DNA from: DATJZH01 sp052146815
Lineage (GTDB): Bacteria > Actinomycetota > Actinomycetes > Streptosporangiales > Streptosporangiaceae
Direction of reading: 5' to 3'
Length of the DNA stretch: 64,000 nt
Assembly: GCA_052146815.1 (NCBI GenBank)
Contig: JBKQMG010000281.1
Span: 1-64,000 of the forward strand
In this document: piece after piece, positions 36,769 through 45,762 of the stretch
Layout: every line of letters begins with the position of its first letter
Numbering within the stretch: position 1 is the first letter of the stretch
The notes under the pieces: generated by a model
The model's input: only the letters and a program-made list of their open reading frames with translations
Database searches by the model: none
Told to the model about the DNA's origin: nothing
Position numbers and translations under genes: made by a program

Positions 36769-37046
36769 TCAGCTGTCCGTAACCGGCTCCTGGAGCTCGG
36801 TCACCCACTTATCCGGGTCCTCGCCGCAGTCCAGGTACAGCTCGCGGTTGTGGAGAAGCCGGACTGCCGCTGGGCTCGGCGCTGACCGGGGAAAGCGGCG
36901 TGCACGATGACGCCGCCGTCCGGGGAGTCCTCGTAATAGGCGATCGACGGGCCGGCCGGCGTCAGGCCGGCCTCAGCGAGCTGACCGCACAGCTCGTCGT
37001 AGAGGGGCTGGATGACGGGGCTGATGGACTGCGGCGTCAGAGTCAA
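36769..37046 (-). pseudogene. fragment of a GyrI-like (MerR-effector) ligand-binding protein
   Basis: On the minus strand VIQPLYDELCGQLAEAGLTPAGPSIAYYED matches the first part of GyrI/BmrR-type effector domains. Near 36885 the frame is lost, and the characteristic end RELYLDCGEDPDKWVTELQEPV appears in another frame about 25 bases later, so the middle of the domain is deleted. No helix-turn-helix part is present upstream. This is a remnant of a MerR-type regulator or a stand-alone GyrI protein. Confidence 0.7.
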
Positions 37047-37082
37047 GGCACGTGCCAGAGCCAGGGCACGTGCCAGAGCCAG
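37047..37082. repeat. two perfect 18-bp direct repeats containing a palindrome
   Basis: GGCACGTGCCAGAGCCAG occurs twice head to tail. Each copy begins with the perfect palindrome GGCACGTGCC. It lies between the GyrI-like fragment and the end of the FHA-ABC gene. It might be an old operator of the lost regulator or a simple duplication. Confidence 0.75.
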
Positions 37083-37097
37083 GGCCGGCGCGGCCGT

Positions 37098-39518
37098 CTA
37101 CTTGCGGTGGCCGGGGCCCACCCGGGCCAGACGGCGCCAGGTGAGCCAGATGAACACCGCCGTCAGCACGATCTGCATGGCCATGTCCAGCAGCCAGACA
37201 TGCGGGCTGTGATTCCACAGCGGGTCACGCTTAGGGCCGAGCGAGCCCGCCGGCGCGACCTGGTTCAGATTCGAGGTCGACGCCGTCGCGGCAAAGCCCC
37301 ACCGCGAGGCCGAGAACCAGGAGACCTGGCCGATGCCGGCCTTCCCGGCCAGCGGGAACACCCCGCCGCTGAGGACGACCTCGATCAGCACCACCACCAC
37401 GAGCAGCGGCATGGTCTTGTCGGAGGAATTGACGAACGCCGAGATCAGCAGGCCCAGGCTCATCGAGGCCACCGCGAGCATGGCGATCGCCAGCATGAGC
37501 TCGACCAGCGGCAGCGAGGTCAGGAAGGATCCGGTGGGCGGCAGTGGCCGGCCGACCAGGCCGAGGACCACCAGCAGGACCGCCTGGACGGCGCTGATCA
37601 GGCCGAGAACCACCAGTTTCGACCATAGGTAGGCCCCGGCGGACAGTCCGGCGGCCCGTTCCCGGGTATAGATCGCCTGTTCCTTGACCAGCTCCCGGAC
37701 GGCGTTCGCGACCCCGGTGAGAACGGCGCCCATCACCAGGATCAGCAGCACCTGCTCAGCGTTGCCGTTATTGGTTCCCGCCAGGCCGCCCGGGTCGGGC
37801 ACCAGCCGGATCAGGCCGCCGAGAACGATGGGCAGCAGCGCCATCGCCGCGACGTAGTTGCGGTCAGAGGCGATGACCGACAGGTAGCGCCGGGTCAGCG
37901 TCGACAGCTGGGCCAGCCGGTTTCTCGGCCGTGGCGGCGGCGGGACCGCGCGGACGGCTGCCCCGGCGCCCCGGTCGGCCTGCCCCGCGGCCGTCACGTA
38001 CTGGGCGCAGAACTCCGAGCGCTGGTACTCCCCGGCCCAGTCACGGTCGGGCTGGGCGTCGAAGGCCTGGAACACCTCAGCCCAGCCGGGCTGGCCGAAG
38101 TGCTTCAGGCCCTGCTGCGGCGGGCCGAAGTAGGCGACCTTGCCGCCCGGCACGAGCACCAGCAGCCGGTCGCAGATGTCAAGGTTCGCGACGCTGTGCG
38201 TCACCACGATGACCGTCCGCCCGTCGTGCGCCAGGCCGGACATCATCTCCATCACGGACTTGTCCAGGCCGGGGTCAAGGCCCGACGTCGGCTCGTCGAG
38301 GAACAGCAGCGACGGTTTTGTCAGCAGCTCCAGTGCCACGTTCACGCGCTTCTGCTGGCCGCCGGACAGCGCCGACGCGCGGGTGCCTGCGTGCTTGGTC
38401 AGGGCCAGCTCGCCGAGGACCTCGTCGATCCGGCGCTCGCGCTCGGCCGTGCTGGTGTCCTGCGGAAACCGCAGCTCGGCGGCGTAACGCAGCGCCCGCC
38501 GGGCGGACAGCTGGGTATGCAGGATGTTCTCCTGCGGCACCAGGCCGATCCGGTGCCGCAGCTCGGCGTAGTCGGTGTACAGGTCGCGGTCGTCGTAGAG
38601 CACCGTGCCCTCGGTGGCGGGCCGCATCCCGGTCAGCGCGCCCAGCAGCGTCGACTTGCCCGCGCCGCTGGGCCCGATGACGCCCAGCAGGCAGCGCTCG
38701 CCGAGCGGGAAGCTGACGTTGTCGAGGATCACCTTGCCGCCGGGCAGCCGGACGGTCAGGCCGCGGGCGTTGAGCGAGACGTCGCCGGTGTCGATGAACT
38801 CTTGCAGCTCATCGCCGACCAGGCGGAAGTTGGCCAGGCCGATGCCGATGATGTCGCTCTCGGTGACAGGCGTAGCGGCGGTGATCCGCTGGCCGTTCAG
38901 GTAGCTGCCGTTGTGGCTGCTCAGGTCGGCGATCTCGTACCCGCCCCCGGGCAGCCTGCGCAGTTCGGCGTGGTAACGGGAGACGCTGAGGTCGGACACG
39001 ACCACGTCGTTGTCGGGGGCACGGCCGATGCGCAGCACCCGGGCGGGCAGCGCCATGATGGCGCTCGGCTGCCGCATCGCGCTCGAGGGGCGCGCGGCCG
39101 GGCGGCGCGGCGGCTCGCCTGGCGCCTGCGGCGCGGCCGGGGCGCGCTGCTCGCCGACGGCCGAGGCGATCGCGGTGGCGTTCCCGGCGGCGACCGAGCA
39201 GGACAGGACCGGGCCGGTGTCAGGGTGGCCGAGCCTGACCTGGCAGGGGCCGGTGATCTCGACCCGGTGCACCCGCTGAGGCCCGGCCCAGGTGCCGTTG
39301 GTGCTGCCGCTGTCCTCCAGCAGCCACTGATCGTTCTCCAGGCGCAGGATCGCGTGCTGCCAGGAAACCCTGGGCTCATTGACGACGACGTCCGACTGCG
39401 GGTCGCGGCCTACGCGATAACGAGGGCCGGCCTGGAGCGTGCGGTCAGTCCCCGCCGCCCGCACCACGAGCGCCGGCGCGGCGCCAGGCGAAAGATCGCG
39501 CTCGACCGTCATCTGCAC
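37098..39518 (-). CDS. FHA-domain ABC exporter (Rv1747-like)
   Basis: An 806-residue fused ABC half-transporter. Two FHA phosphothreonine-binding domains come first (VGRDPQSDVVVNEPRVSWQHA and, after a Pro/Ala linker, IGRAPDNDVVVSDLSVSRYHAEL). An ATPase follows (Walker A GPSGAGKST, signature LSGGQQKRV, Walker B LLFLDEPTSGLD) and then a six-helix ABC-2 membrane domain. Mycobacterial Rv1747 has this exact order and is regulated by phosphorylation by PknF. A Ser/Thr kinase lies divergently next door, so the same kind of control is expected. The start is M1 or M3 (39512). The cargo is unknown; a lipid or cell-wall compound is the usual suggestion. Confidence 0.92.
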   Translation of the reverse strand: MQMTVERDLSPGAAPALVVRAAGTDRTLQAGPRYRVGRDPQSDVVVNEPRVSWQHAILRLENDQWLLEDSGSTNGTWAGPQRVHRVEITGPCQVRLGHPDTGPVLSCSVAAGNATAIASAVGEQRAPAAPQAPGEPPRRPAARPSSAMRQPSAIMALPARVLRIGRAPDNDVVVSDLSVSRYHAELRRLPGGGYEIADLSSHNGSYLNGQRITAATPVTESDIIGIGLANFRLVGDELQEFIDTGDVSLNARGLTVRLPGGKVILDNVSFPLGERCLLGVIGPSGAGKSTLLGALTGMRPATEGTVLYDDRDLYTDYAELRHRIGLVPQENILHTQLSARRALRYAAELRFPQDTSTAERERRIDEVLGELALTKHAGTRASALSGGQQKRVNVALELLTKPSLLFLDEPTSGLDPGLDKSVMEMMSGLAHDGRTVIVVTHSVANLDICDRLLVLVPGGKVAYFGPPQQGLKHFGQPGWAEVFQAFDAQPDRDWAGEYQRSEFCAQYVTAAGQADRGAGAAVRAVPPPPRPRNRLAQLSTLTRRYLSVIASDRNYVAAMALLPIVLGGLIRLVPDPGGLAGTNNGNAEQVLLILVMGAVLTGVANAVRELVKEQAIYTRERAAGLSAGAYLWSKLVVLGLISAVQAVLLVVLGLVGRPLPPTGSFLTSLPLVELMLAIAMLAVASMSLGLLISAFVNSSDKTMPLLVVVVLIEVVLSGGVFPLAGKAGIGQVSWFSASRWGFAATASTSNLNQVAPAGSLGPKRDPLWNHSPHVWLLDMAMQIVLTAVFIWLTWRRLARVGPGHRK

Positions 39519-39696
39519 ACTCTAAAGCGAATAGGCCCTCGGGAGCAGGGGTCAATGGGGCAGCCGGCGGCATGTCCGGTGTTTTTCCGGACCGCCCACG
39601 GTGCGCTGATCCGGCATAGCGCCGGCTTGGCGCTTTACTTACCAATCGTCTTTTTTCATGACAAATAACTAGTGAGGTCATTCGATACCCGCTGGT

Positions 39697-39725
39697 TTGA
39701 CAGCGAGCGCTGGCCGAACTGGATA
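39697..39725 (+). promoter_or_regulatory. sigma-70-like promoter for the kinase gene
   Basis: TTGACA (39697-39702), 17 bases, then TGGATA (39720-39725), about 125 bases upstream of the kinase start. It lies in a 332-base divergent region (39519-39850) whose left part (39636-39672) is unusually AT-rich for this genome. The rest of the region shows nothing else. Confidence 0.5.
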
Positions 39726-39850
39726 CTTAGATCGCCCCGGGCTGCGTCACTAATGGCCCCCGGCAATTCCGGTGTCCCGCCCGGCGCCATCGCCGGACAC
39801 GATAAACGGGGCACCGGACGGTCGCGCACGGGCTGGAGGAGCGAGGAGCG

Positions 39851-42229
39851 GTGAGCGAGGACTTCCCGTCGTCACCCGGCGGCTTCGCGGTCGGCTCGCA
39901 GATCGCCGGCTACCGGCTGCTCGAGCAGATCGGCCGCGGCGGCATGGCCGTCGTCTACCGGGCCCACGACGAGCGGCTGGACCGGCAGGTCGCGCTGAAG
40001 ATCCTCGCGCCCGGCCTCGCGCTGGACGACGCGTTCCGCCAGCGATTCATCCGTGAGTCCCGCGCCGCCGCCGCGGTCGACGACCCGCACATCATCCCGG
40101 TGTTCGAGGCGGGCGAATCCGGCGGCGTGCTGTTTATCGCGATGCGCTACGTGCGCGGCGGCGACGTGCGCACGCTTCTTGACCGGCATGGGCCGCTGCC
40201 CCCGGCCCGGGCCACTGAGATCATCTCCCAGGTCGCCTCGGCGCTGGACGACGCGCATTCGCGCGGCCTGGTGCACCGGGACGTGAAGCCGGCCAACATG
40301 CTCCTGGACGCGGGCTTCCGCAGCGACCGCCCCGACCACGTGTACCTGTCCGACTTCGGTCTCAGCAAGCAGTCACTCGCGCCGAGCGGGCTGACCTCCA
40401 CCGGCCAGTTCCTCGGCACCCTGGACTACGTGGCGCCCGAGCAGATCGAGGGCAAGCCCGTGGACGGGCGGGCCGATCTGTACTCCCTGGCCTGCGCGGC
40501 GTTCGAGCTGCTCAGCGGGGAACCGCCGTTCAAGCGGGATCAGGGCCTCGCGGTCGTCTACGCGCAGCTGTCCGAGCCGCCGCCGTCGCTGTCGGCCCGG
40601 CGCCCTGGCCTGCCGCCGGCCGCCGGCGAGGTGATCGCCAGGGCGATGGCGAAGGCCCCGGCTGACCGTTTTGCCTCCTGCCGTGATTTTGCCGCCGCGC
40701 TGCGCGCCGCCTTCGGGCTGCGGCCGCTGGACTCCGGGCCGGAGCCGATCCCCGGCGGGAACCGGCCGCCGACCGAGGTCGCGTTCCCGGTGCCGCAGGG
40801 TCACGGGGCCGCCGATCCCGGTTCCCCGCGGGCCGCCGGGCCGGACCCGGTGCCGGGCAGAGGCACCGCCGCGCCGCTGACGTCGGCGGACCCGGTGCCG
40901 GCCGGGGCGCCGGCCGGGCCGGTGACGCAGGCCGCCCGCGTGCCCGCCGGACGCACGACCCCCGGCGCGGCCGGCCCGCCGCACGGACCCGCGGGCTCGG
41001 CTGGCCCTCCCGACTACGGTCAGCCCGCCGCGCCGCGGCACCGCTCGCGCAAAACGGCGGCCGCGGCGGCCGCGGCCGCCGCGATCATCGTCATCGGCGG
41101 CGGTGCCTATCTGCTCCTGCGCGGCGGATCGGGCAGCGGCAGCAGCGCCGCGGGGAACGGGCTCGCGCCCCCCGGCTGCACGACGAAGACGGCATCGGCC
41201 CGTGCGCTGCCAGTCCGCAGTGCGCAGCTGCCGGTGGGCGGTAACCCGTTCGCGGTGAAGGTGAGCCGCGGCGGCCAGTTCTCCTTCGTCTCCACCGGCA
41301 AGTCGGTCGCGATGCTGAACACCAACGGCGGCGGCCTGAACCTGACGATCCGCACGACGATCGTGACACCGGGCGGCCAGAAAGGCGAGGCCATCACCGG
41401 CAACGGCTACCTGCTGGTAGCGGGCAACAGCGGGGCCACCGTCATCAGCATCAAGGCCGCCAAGCAGGGCGCGGCCAGCCCGGTGGTCGGCAATCTGCGG
41501 AGCCCGGGCGGCAAGCACGCGGCCGAGGTCATGGTCTCTCCGGACGACAATTTCGCCTTCGTGACGCTGCAGGGCAGCAACAAGATGGCGGTCTTCAACC
41601 TGAAGGCGGCGCAGCAGAGCGGATTCCGCAGCTCGGGCTTCGTCGGGTTCGTGCGGCTCGGCGACCAGCCGGTCGGAATGACCGAGCACGGCGGCCTGAT
41701 CTACGCCACGAGCATGCAGCGGGGTCCCGGCAAAGGACCGGCCGAGGGGACGGTCAGCGTGATCAGCATGGCACGCGCGGAGCACGGCCAGCAGACGGCT
41801 GTGCTGGCGTCGGCAGCCGCCGGCTGTGCCCCGTCGCGGGTGATGACCTCGCCAGACGGCAGCATCGTGTGGGTCACCACGCAGCAGAGCAACGCGCTGC
41901 TTGCCTTCAGCGCCGCCGCGCTGCGCACCGACCCGCCGAAGGCGCTGATGGCCCGGGTGCTGGTCGGGCCGAACCCGATCGGGGAGACGTTCATCAAGGG
42001 CGGCTCGCAGATCGTGGTGGCGAACGCTGACAATTCTCATGAGGCCGCCCCGGCGAGCCTCATGGTCGTGAACACCAGCGCCGCGCTGAAGGGCAGGCCG
42101 GCCGTGCTCGGCTACATCCGCACCGGCAAGCAGCCGCGCCAGTTCGACCTGGAAGGCGGCAAGACCCTGCTCGTCACCAATACCGGCTCGGGCCAGCTGC
42201 AGGCCGTCGATATCGCCAGCATCCCCTGA
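39851..42229 (+). CDS. Pkn-type Ser/Thr protein kinase with extracellular beta-propeller
   Basis: A 792-residue receptor kinase. Residues about 20-285 are a Hanks kinase: glycine loop IGRGGMAVVY, lysine in VALKIL (K50), HRDVKPANM (D144), DFGLS and APEQ, an RD kinase. A Pro/Ala/Gly-rich juxtamembrane stretch of about 110 residues leads to one membrane helix (AAAAIIVIGGGAYLLLRGG, about 405-425). The external part has YVTN/WD40-like strands (NPFAVKVSRGGQFSFVSTGKSV, GGKTLLVTNTGSGQLQAVDI), as in propeller-type sensor domains. GTG 39851 has GGAGGAGCGAGGAG upstream. It likely phosphorylates the FHA-ABC exporter encoded divergently. Confidence 0.92.
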   Translation: MSEDFPSSPGGFAVGSQIAGYRLLEQIGRGGMAVVYRAHDERLDRQVALKILAPGLALDDAFRQRFIRESRAAAAVDDPHIIPVFEAGESGGVLFIAMRYVRGGDVRTLLDRHGPLPPARATEIISQVASALDDAHSRGLVHRDVKPANMLLDAGFRSDRPDHVYLSDFGLSKQSLAPSGLTSTGQFLGTLDYVAPEQIEGKPVDGRADLYSLACAAFELLSGEPPFKRDQGLAVVYAQLSEPPPSLSARRPGLPPAAGEVIARAMAKAPADRFASCRDFAAALRAAFGLRPLDSGPEPIPGGNRPPTEVAFPVPQGHGAADPGSPRAAGPDPVPGRGTAAPLTSADPVPAGAPAGPVTQAARVPAGRTTPGAAGPPHGPAGSAGPPDYGQPAAPRHRSRKTAAAAAAAAAIIVIGGGAYLLLRGGSGSGSSAAGNGLAPPGCTTKTASARALPVRSAQLPVGGNPFAVKVSRGGQFSFVSTGKSVAMLNTNGGGLNLTIRTTIVTPGGQKGEAITGNGYLLVAGNSGATVISIKAAKQGAASPVVGNLRSPGGKHAAEVMVSPDDNFAFVTLQGSNKMAVFNLKAAQQSGFRSSGFVGFVRLGDQPVGMTEHGGLIYATSMQRGPGKGPAEGTVSVISMARAEHGQQTAVLASAAAGCAPSRVMTSPDGSIVWVTTQQSNALLAFSAAALRTDPPKALMARVLVGPNPIGETFIKGGSQIVVANADNSHEAAPASLMVVNTSAALKGRPAVLGYIRTGKQPRQFDLEGGKTLLVTNTGSGQLQAVDIASIP

Positions 42230-42299
42230 GCAGGCGCCCCGCCGCGCATTCGCCGCCGAGCAGGCAGATGGCCTAGCATCGGACGATGGAGCAGGCGCG

Positions 42300-43028
42300 G
42301 TGAGCGGCTACCAGACGTCAGCACCGGCCCGGGTCAGACGGCGACGGCCGCTGCGGACCCTGCTCATCGTGGTGATCGTCGTGATCGGCCTGCTGGTCGC
42401 GGCCGACTTCGCCGGCCGGGCGGTGGCGGAGAATGTCCTGGCGTCGCAGATCAAGAGCCACGGGTTCCCCAAGAAGCCCAGCGTCTCGATCAAGGGATTC
42501 CCGTTCCTCACCCAGCTGGCCGCGCGCAAATTCCAGCAGGTCGACCTCAGCTCCTCCGATGTGCCCGAGGGGCCGGTCACGATTAAGACCGTCAACGCCG
42601 TGCTCAACGGAGTGCACGTGGACTCCGACTTCAAAGGCGGGACCGTCGACCGGCTCACCGGGTCGGCGTTCATCAGCTTTCCCGAAGTCTCGAACGCACT
42701 GCAGACCCAGGCCGGCCCGCTCGGCTCGCTGGTCGGCAGTTCCGGCCTGACCCTGTCGTCGGTCGGTCACAACGAGGTCCGGGCGGGCGTGAACCTGGTG
42801 GTGACCAGCGGCTCGGCGACCTGGCGCATCACTCAGGTGAGCGGCAACGAGCTTGAGGCACAGCTGGTCGGCAGCAGCGGGCTGCCGTCGGCGGTGACCA
42901 GCGCCATCTCCAGCATCAAGCTGCCGTTGCCGTCGCTGCCGTTCAACCTGACGATCAAGGATGTGCAGGTGACGCCGGACGGCATCGTCGGCCAGCTGGA
43001 CGGCCGCGACATCTCGTTCGGCAGCTGA
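42300..43028 (+). CDS. DUF2993 (LmeA-like) membrane-anchored protein
   Basis: A 242-residue protein with an Arg-rich N-terminus and one membrane helix (LLIVVIVVIGLLVAADFAG), then the DUF2993 fold (VSIKGFPFLTQLAARKFQQVDLSS, TVDRLTGSAFISFPEV, LTIKDVQVTPDGIVGQLDG). Mycobacterial LmeA in this family affects mannosylation of lipoglycans, so a cell-envelope role is plausible. It starts at GTG 42300, about 70 bases after the kinase. Confidence 0.82.
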   Translation: MSGYQTSAPARVRRRRPLRTLLIVVIVVIGLLVAADFAGRAVAENVLASQIKSHGFPKKPSVSIKGFPFLTQLAARKFQQVDLSSSDVPEGPVTIKTVNAVLNGVHVDSDFKGGTVDRLTGSAFISFPEVSNALQTQAGPLGSLVGSSGLTLSSVGHNEVRAGVNLVVTSGSATWRITQVSGNELEAQLVGSSGLPSAVTSAISSIKLPLPSLPFNLTIKDVQVTPDGIVGQLDGRDISFGS

Positions 43029-43068
43029 CGCGACCTGCCCGCCCGGCCGCGGGGGTGACAATGGGCCG

Positions 43069-43410
43069 GTGATCGATGTTGAGCCGGAGCGGTTCGAGGA
43101 GATGGTCGGCGCCGCCCTGGACGGGCTGCCGGACCAGCTCGGCCAGCTCATGCGGAACGTGGCCGTCACGGTCGAGGACTACGGCGGGCCGCCGGGTCTG
43201 CTGGGCCTTTACCAGGGCATCCCGCTGACCAGCCGGACCACCAGCTACGCGGGCGTGCTGCCGGACCGGATCACCATCTACCGCCGCGCCATCTGCGCCA
43301 TCTGCCGCACCGAGGATGAGGTCGTCGATCAGGTCCGCCGGACCGTCGTGCACGAGGTGGCGCACCATTTCGGCATCAGCGACGAGCGGCTCCGCGAGCT
43401 CGGCTGGTAG
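43069..43410 (+). CDS. minimal zincin metallopeptidase-fold protein
   Basis: A 113-residue protein of the DUF1025/minimal MMP-like family. The zinc motif HEVAHHFGISDERL fits HExxHxxGxxD, near residues 95-105. The N-terminal part (FEEMVGAALDGLPDQLGQLM, LLGLYQGIPLTSR) is typical. Starts at GTG 43069. Substrate unknown; cytosolic. Confidence 0.88.
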   Translation: MIDVEPERFEEMVGAALDGLPDQLGQLMRNVAVTVEDYGGPPGLLGLYQGIPLTSRTTSYAGVLPDRITIYRRAICAICRTEDEVVDQVRRTVVHEVAHHFGISDERLRELGW

Positions 43411-43507
43411 GGCCGGGTCGCCGCCTCAGTCGGAAATAGGGCCGATAGCCAGTGGCGGCGGACCGTGGTCGTTCGGCATGATCAAAGGGGACGAAAGGAG
43501 CACGGGA

Positions 43508-44698
43508 TTGGCGCACCAGCAGGGCAGGCGGCTGACGATCATCGGCGGCGGCGTGATGGGACTGATGACCGCGTACTATGCGGCGCCGCTGGCCCAGTCC
43601 GTGACCGTGCTGGAGAGATCCCGGATCGGCGACCCGGCCACCGCGTCCTTCGGCCTGACCCGGTCCGTGCGCAACGACTATCTGGACCCGCAGTACAGCC
43701 GGCTCGCCTACGAGGCCCGGCGGCTGTGGCTGGAGCTCCAGCAGCAGGCCGGAGAGCCGCTGCTGGTGGACTGCGGGTGCCTGAACCTGGTCAAGAGCAG
43801 CGTGACCCCCGATGCGCGCAGCAGCTACGGGGCGCTCAGCTTCGCGGTCCTGGCGCAGCTGCAGCTGCGCCGCGAGGCGTTCTCGGCCGGTCAGCTGGCC
43901 CGCAGGTTCCCGCAGTTCGACGCCGACGGCGGCTGGCTGGACGTCGATGCGGGGTTCGCCGACCTGCAGGCGGTCACCCGGATGCTGACCCGGGCGCTGG
44001 CCGACCGCGGGGTCGAGCTGGCCGAGCGCAGCGCAGTGCGCGGCATCAGCCGGGCCGGGCACGGCTGGAGCGTGGCCACCGACGCGGGACCGGTGGAATC
44101 GGACGCGATCGTCATCACCGCGGGCCTTTCGACCAACAAGGTACTGGACCTGGTACCGGGCTGCTCCGTCCGGTTCCCGCTGCGGCCGGACCGGCCGTCG
44201 CAGTCGAAGTACTTCATCCCCCCGGCGCAGTCGCGCGCTCAGTTCACCGAGCGGGCGCTGCCCGTTTTCGCGTATCTGGACGTCGGGATTTACGGGCATC
44301 CGATGTACGCGGGGAAAACGCCGGGCGTGAAAATCGGTTTTTACAATCCGCCGGATGCCACCGTGGTGGCGAGCCGGATCGCTTCCGTCGAGGATTTCGT
44401 GGCTGAATGCATGCCGGGCCTGCGCGGGGCGCAGACCGTAGACGTGGCGGCCGAGGGTTTCGACACCTGCGAGTACGACCTGGTGGCCGACGACGACTTC
44501 ATTCTCGGCCCGGTGCCGGGCGCCGACGGCGTCTTCACTGGCGTCGGCTGGCGGGGCACCGGATACAAGTTCGCGCCGTGGGTCGGCCGGGTCCTCGCTC
44601 AGCTCGCGCTGCAGCACGGCACCGTGTACGACATCCGCCGGTTCACCCCGGGCCGGTTCGCCGGCGCCATGATCGAAAGCGGAGGTGCGGCGGCATGA
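43508..44698 (+). CDS. sarcosine-oxidase-like FAD-dependent oxidoreductase
   Basis: A 396-residue DAO-family flavoenzyme. The FAD dinucleotide motif LTIIGGGVMGLMTAYY is at the N-terminus. The SFGLTRSVRNDY segment resembles the flavin-attachment area of monomeric sarcosine oxidase and N-methyltryptophan oxidase, and the C-terminal GVFTGVGWRGTGYKFAPWVG is conserved; the flavin-linking cysteine is not obvious. It probably oxidises an N-methylated amine. TTG 43508 was chosen because AAAGGAG lies seven bases upstream; an ATG ten codons earlier lacks one. It is translationally coupled to the next gene, which handles methyl groups. Confidence 0.82.
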   Translation: MAHQQGRRLTIIGGGVMGLMTAYYAAPLAQSVTVLERSRIGDPATASFGLTRSVRNDYLDPQYSRLAYEARRLWLELQQQAGEPLLVDCGCLNLVKSSVTPDARSSYGALSFAVLAQLQLRREAFSAGQLARRFPQFDADGGWLDVDAGFADLQAVTRMLTRALADRGVELAERSAVRGISRAGHGWSVATDAGPVESDAIVITAGLSTNKVLDLVPGCSVRFPLRPDRPSQSKYFIPPAQSRAQFTERALPVFAYLDVGIYGHPMYAGKTPGVKIGFYNPPDATVVASRIASVEDFVAECMPGLRGAQTVDVAAEGFDTCEYDLVADDDFILGPVPGADGVFTGVGWRGTGYKFAPWVGRVLAQLALQHGTVYDIRRFTPGRFAGAMIESGGAAA

Positions 44699-45741
44699 CG
44701 GATCAGACGCAGGCGGGGCTGGTCGAGCGGCTGGCCGCCGGCACCGTGCTCGGTGCCGAGGGATACGTCTTCGAGCTGGAGCGCCGCGGCTACATCAAGG
44801 CCGGCCCGTACGTGCCCGAGGCCGTCCTGGACTTCCCGGACGCCGTCCGGCAGCTGCACCGGGAGTTCCTGCGCGCGGGCGCGGAGGTCATGGTGGCGCT
44901 CACCTACTACGCGCACCGGGAGAAGCTGCGGGCCGTCGGCCGGGAGAACGACCTGGAGGCCATGAACCGGCACGCGGTCCGGATTGCCCGTGAGGTCGCC
45001 CGGGAGGGCGACGCGCTGGTCGCGGGCAACGTCTGCAACACCTGGGTCTACGATCCCGATGACGGCGCCACGCGGGACGCGGTGCGGGCCACCTACGCCG
45101 AGCAGCTCGGCTGGGCGGCGGACGAGGGCATCGACTTCGTCATCTCCGAGACCAACGATTACCTCGGCGAGGCCCTGATCGCGCTGGAGGTCATCCAGGG
45201 CCTCGGCCTGCCGGCCATGGTGACGCTGGCCACGACCCAGCCGGAACGCACGCGCGATGGCTACACCTACGCTGAGGCGTGCCGGATCCTCGCCGCCGAA
45301 GGGGCCGCCGTGGTCGGCCTGAACTGCGACCGCGGCCCGAAGACGATGCTGCCGCTGCTGGCGCAGATCCGCGCGGTCGTCGACTCGCCCATGGCGGCCC
45401 AGCCGGTGCCCTACCGCACGACTGCGGAGGCGCCGACGATGGAGAGCTTCCGGCTCGACGGAATCGACCGGGTCTTCCCGCTGGCGCTCGAGGCGTTCAC
45501 CTGCCCGCGCACTGAGATGGCCGATTTCGCGGTGGCCGCCCGCGACCTGGGGGTTGAGTACATCGGCATCTGCTGCGGCGGCGGCCCGCATCATGTGCGG
45601 GCCATGGCCGAGTCGCTCGGCCGCCTCGTGCCGGCCAGCAAGTACTCGCCGTCGATGGACCTGCACCCCATGTTCCGCGCGGACGTCGCGCCCAAGGACG
45701 CGGCGTTCCTGCACACCTGGGATCCCGCCGGGTCGGGGTGA
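44695..45741 (+). CDS. homocysteine S-methyltransferase (BHMT-like)
   Basis: A 348-residue zinc-dependent methyltransferase barrel. The first zinc cysteine is in VVGLNCDRGP and the Cys pair in YIGICCGGGPHHVRAM; the N-terminal GAEGYVFELERRGY is typical of the betaine-homocysteine methyltransferase branch. It would move a methyl group from a betaine-like donor to homocysteine, making methionine. The ATG overlaps the oxidoreductase stop by four bases. Together they suggest stepwise demethylation of an N-methylated compound such as a betaine. Confidence 0.86.
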   Translation: MTDQTQAGLVERLAAGTVLGAEGYVFELERRGYIKAGPYVPEAVLDFPDAVRQLHREFLRAGAEVMVALTYYAHREKLRAVGRENDLEAMNRHAVRIAREVAREGDALVAGNVCNTWVYDPDDGATRDAVRATYAEQLGWAADEGIDFVISETNDYLGEALIALEVIQGLGLPAMVTLATTQPERTRDGYTYAEACRILAAEGAAVVGLNCDRGPKTMLPLLAQIRAVVDSPMAAQPVPYRTTAEAPTMESFRLDGIDRVFPLALEAFTCPRTEMADFAVAARDLGVEYIGICCGGGPHHVRAMAESLGRLVPASKYSPSMDLHPMFRADVAPKDAAFLHTWDPAGSG

Positions 45742-45762
45742 CCGGCGGCCTAACCTGGTGGC

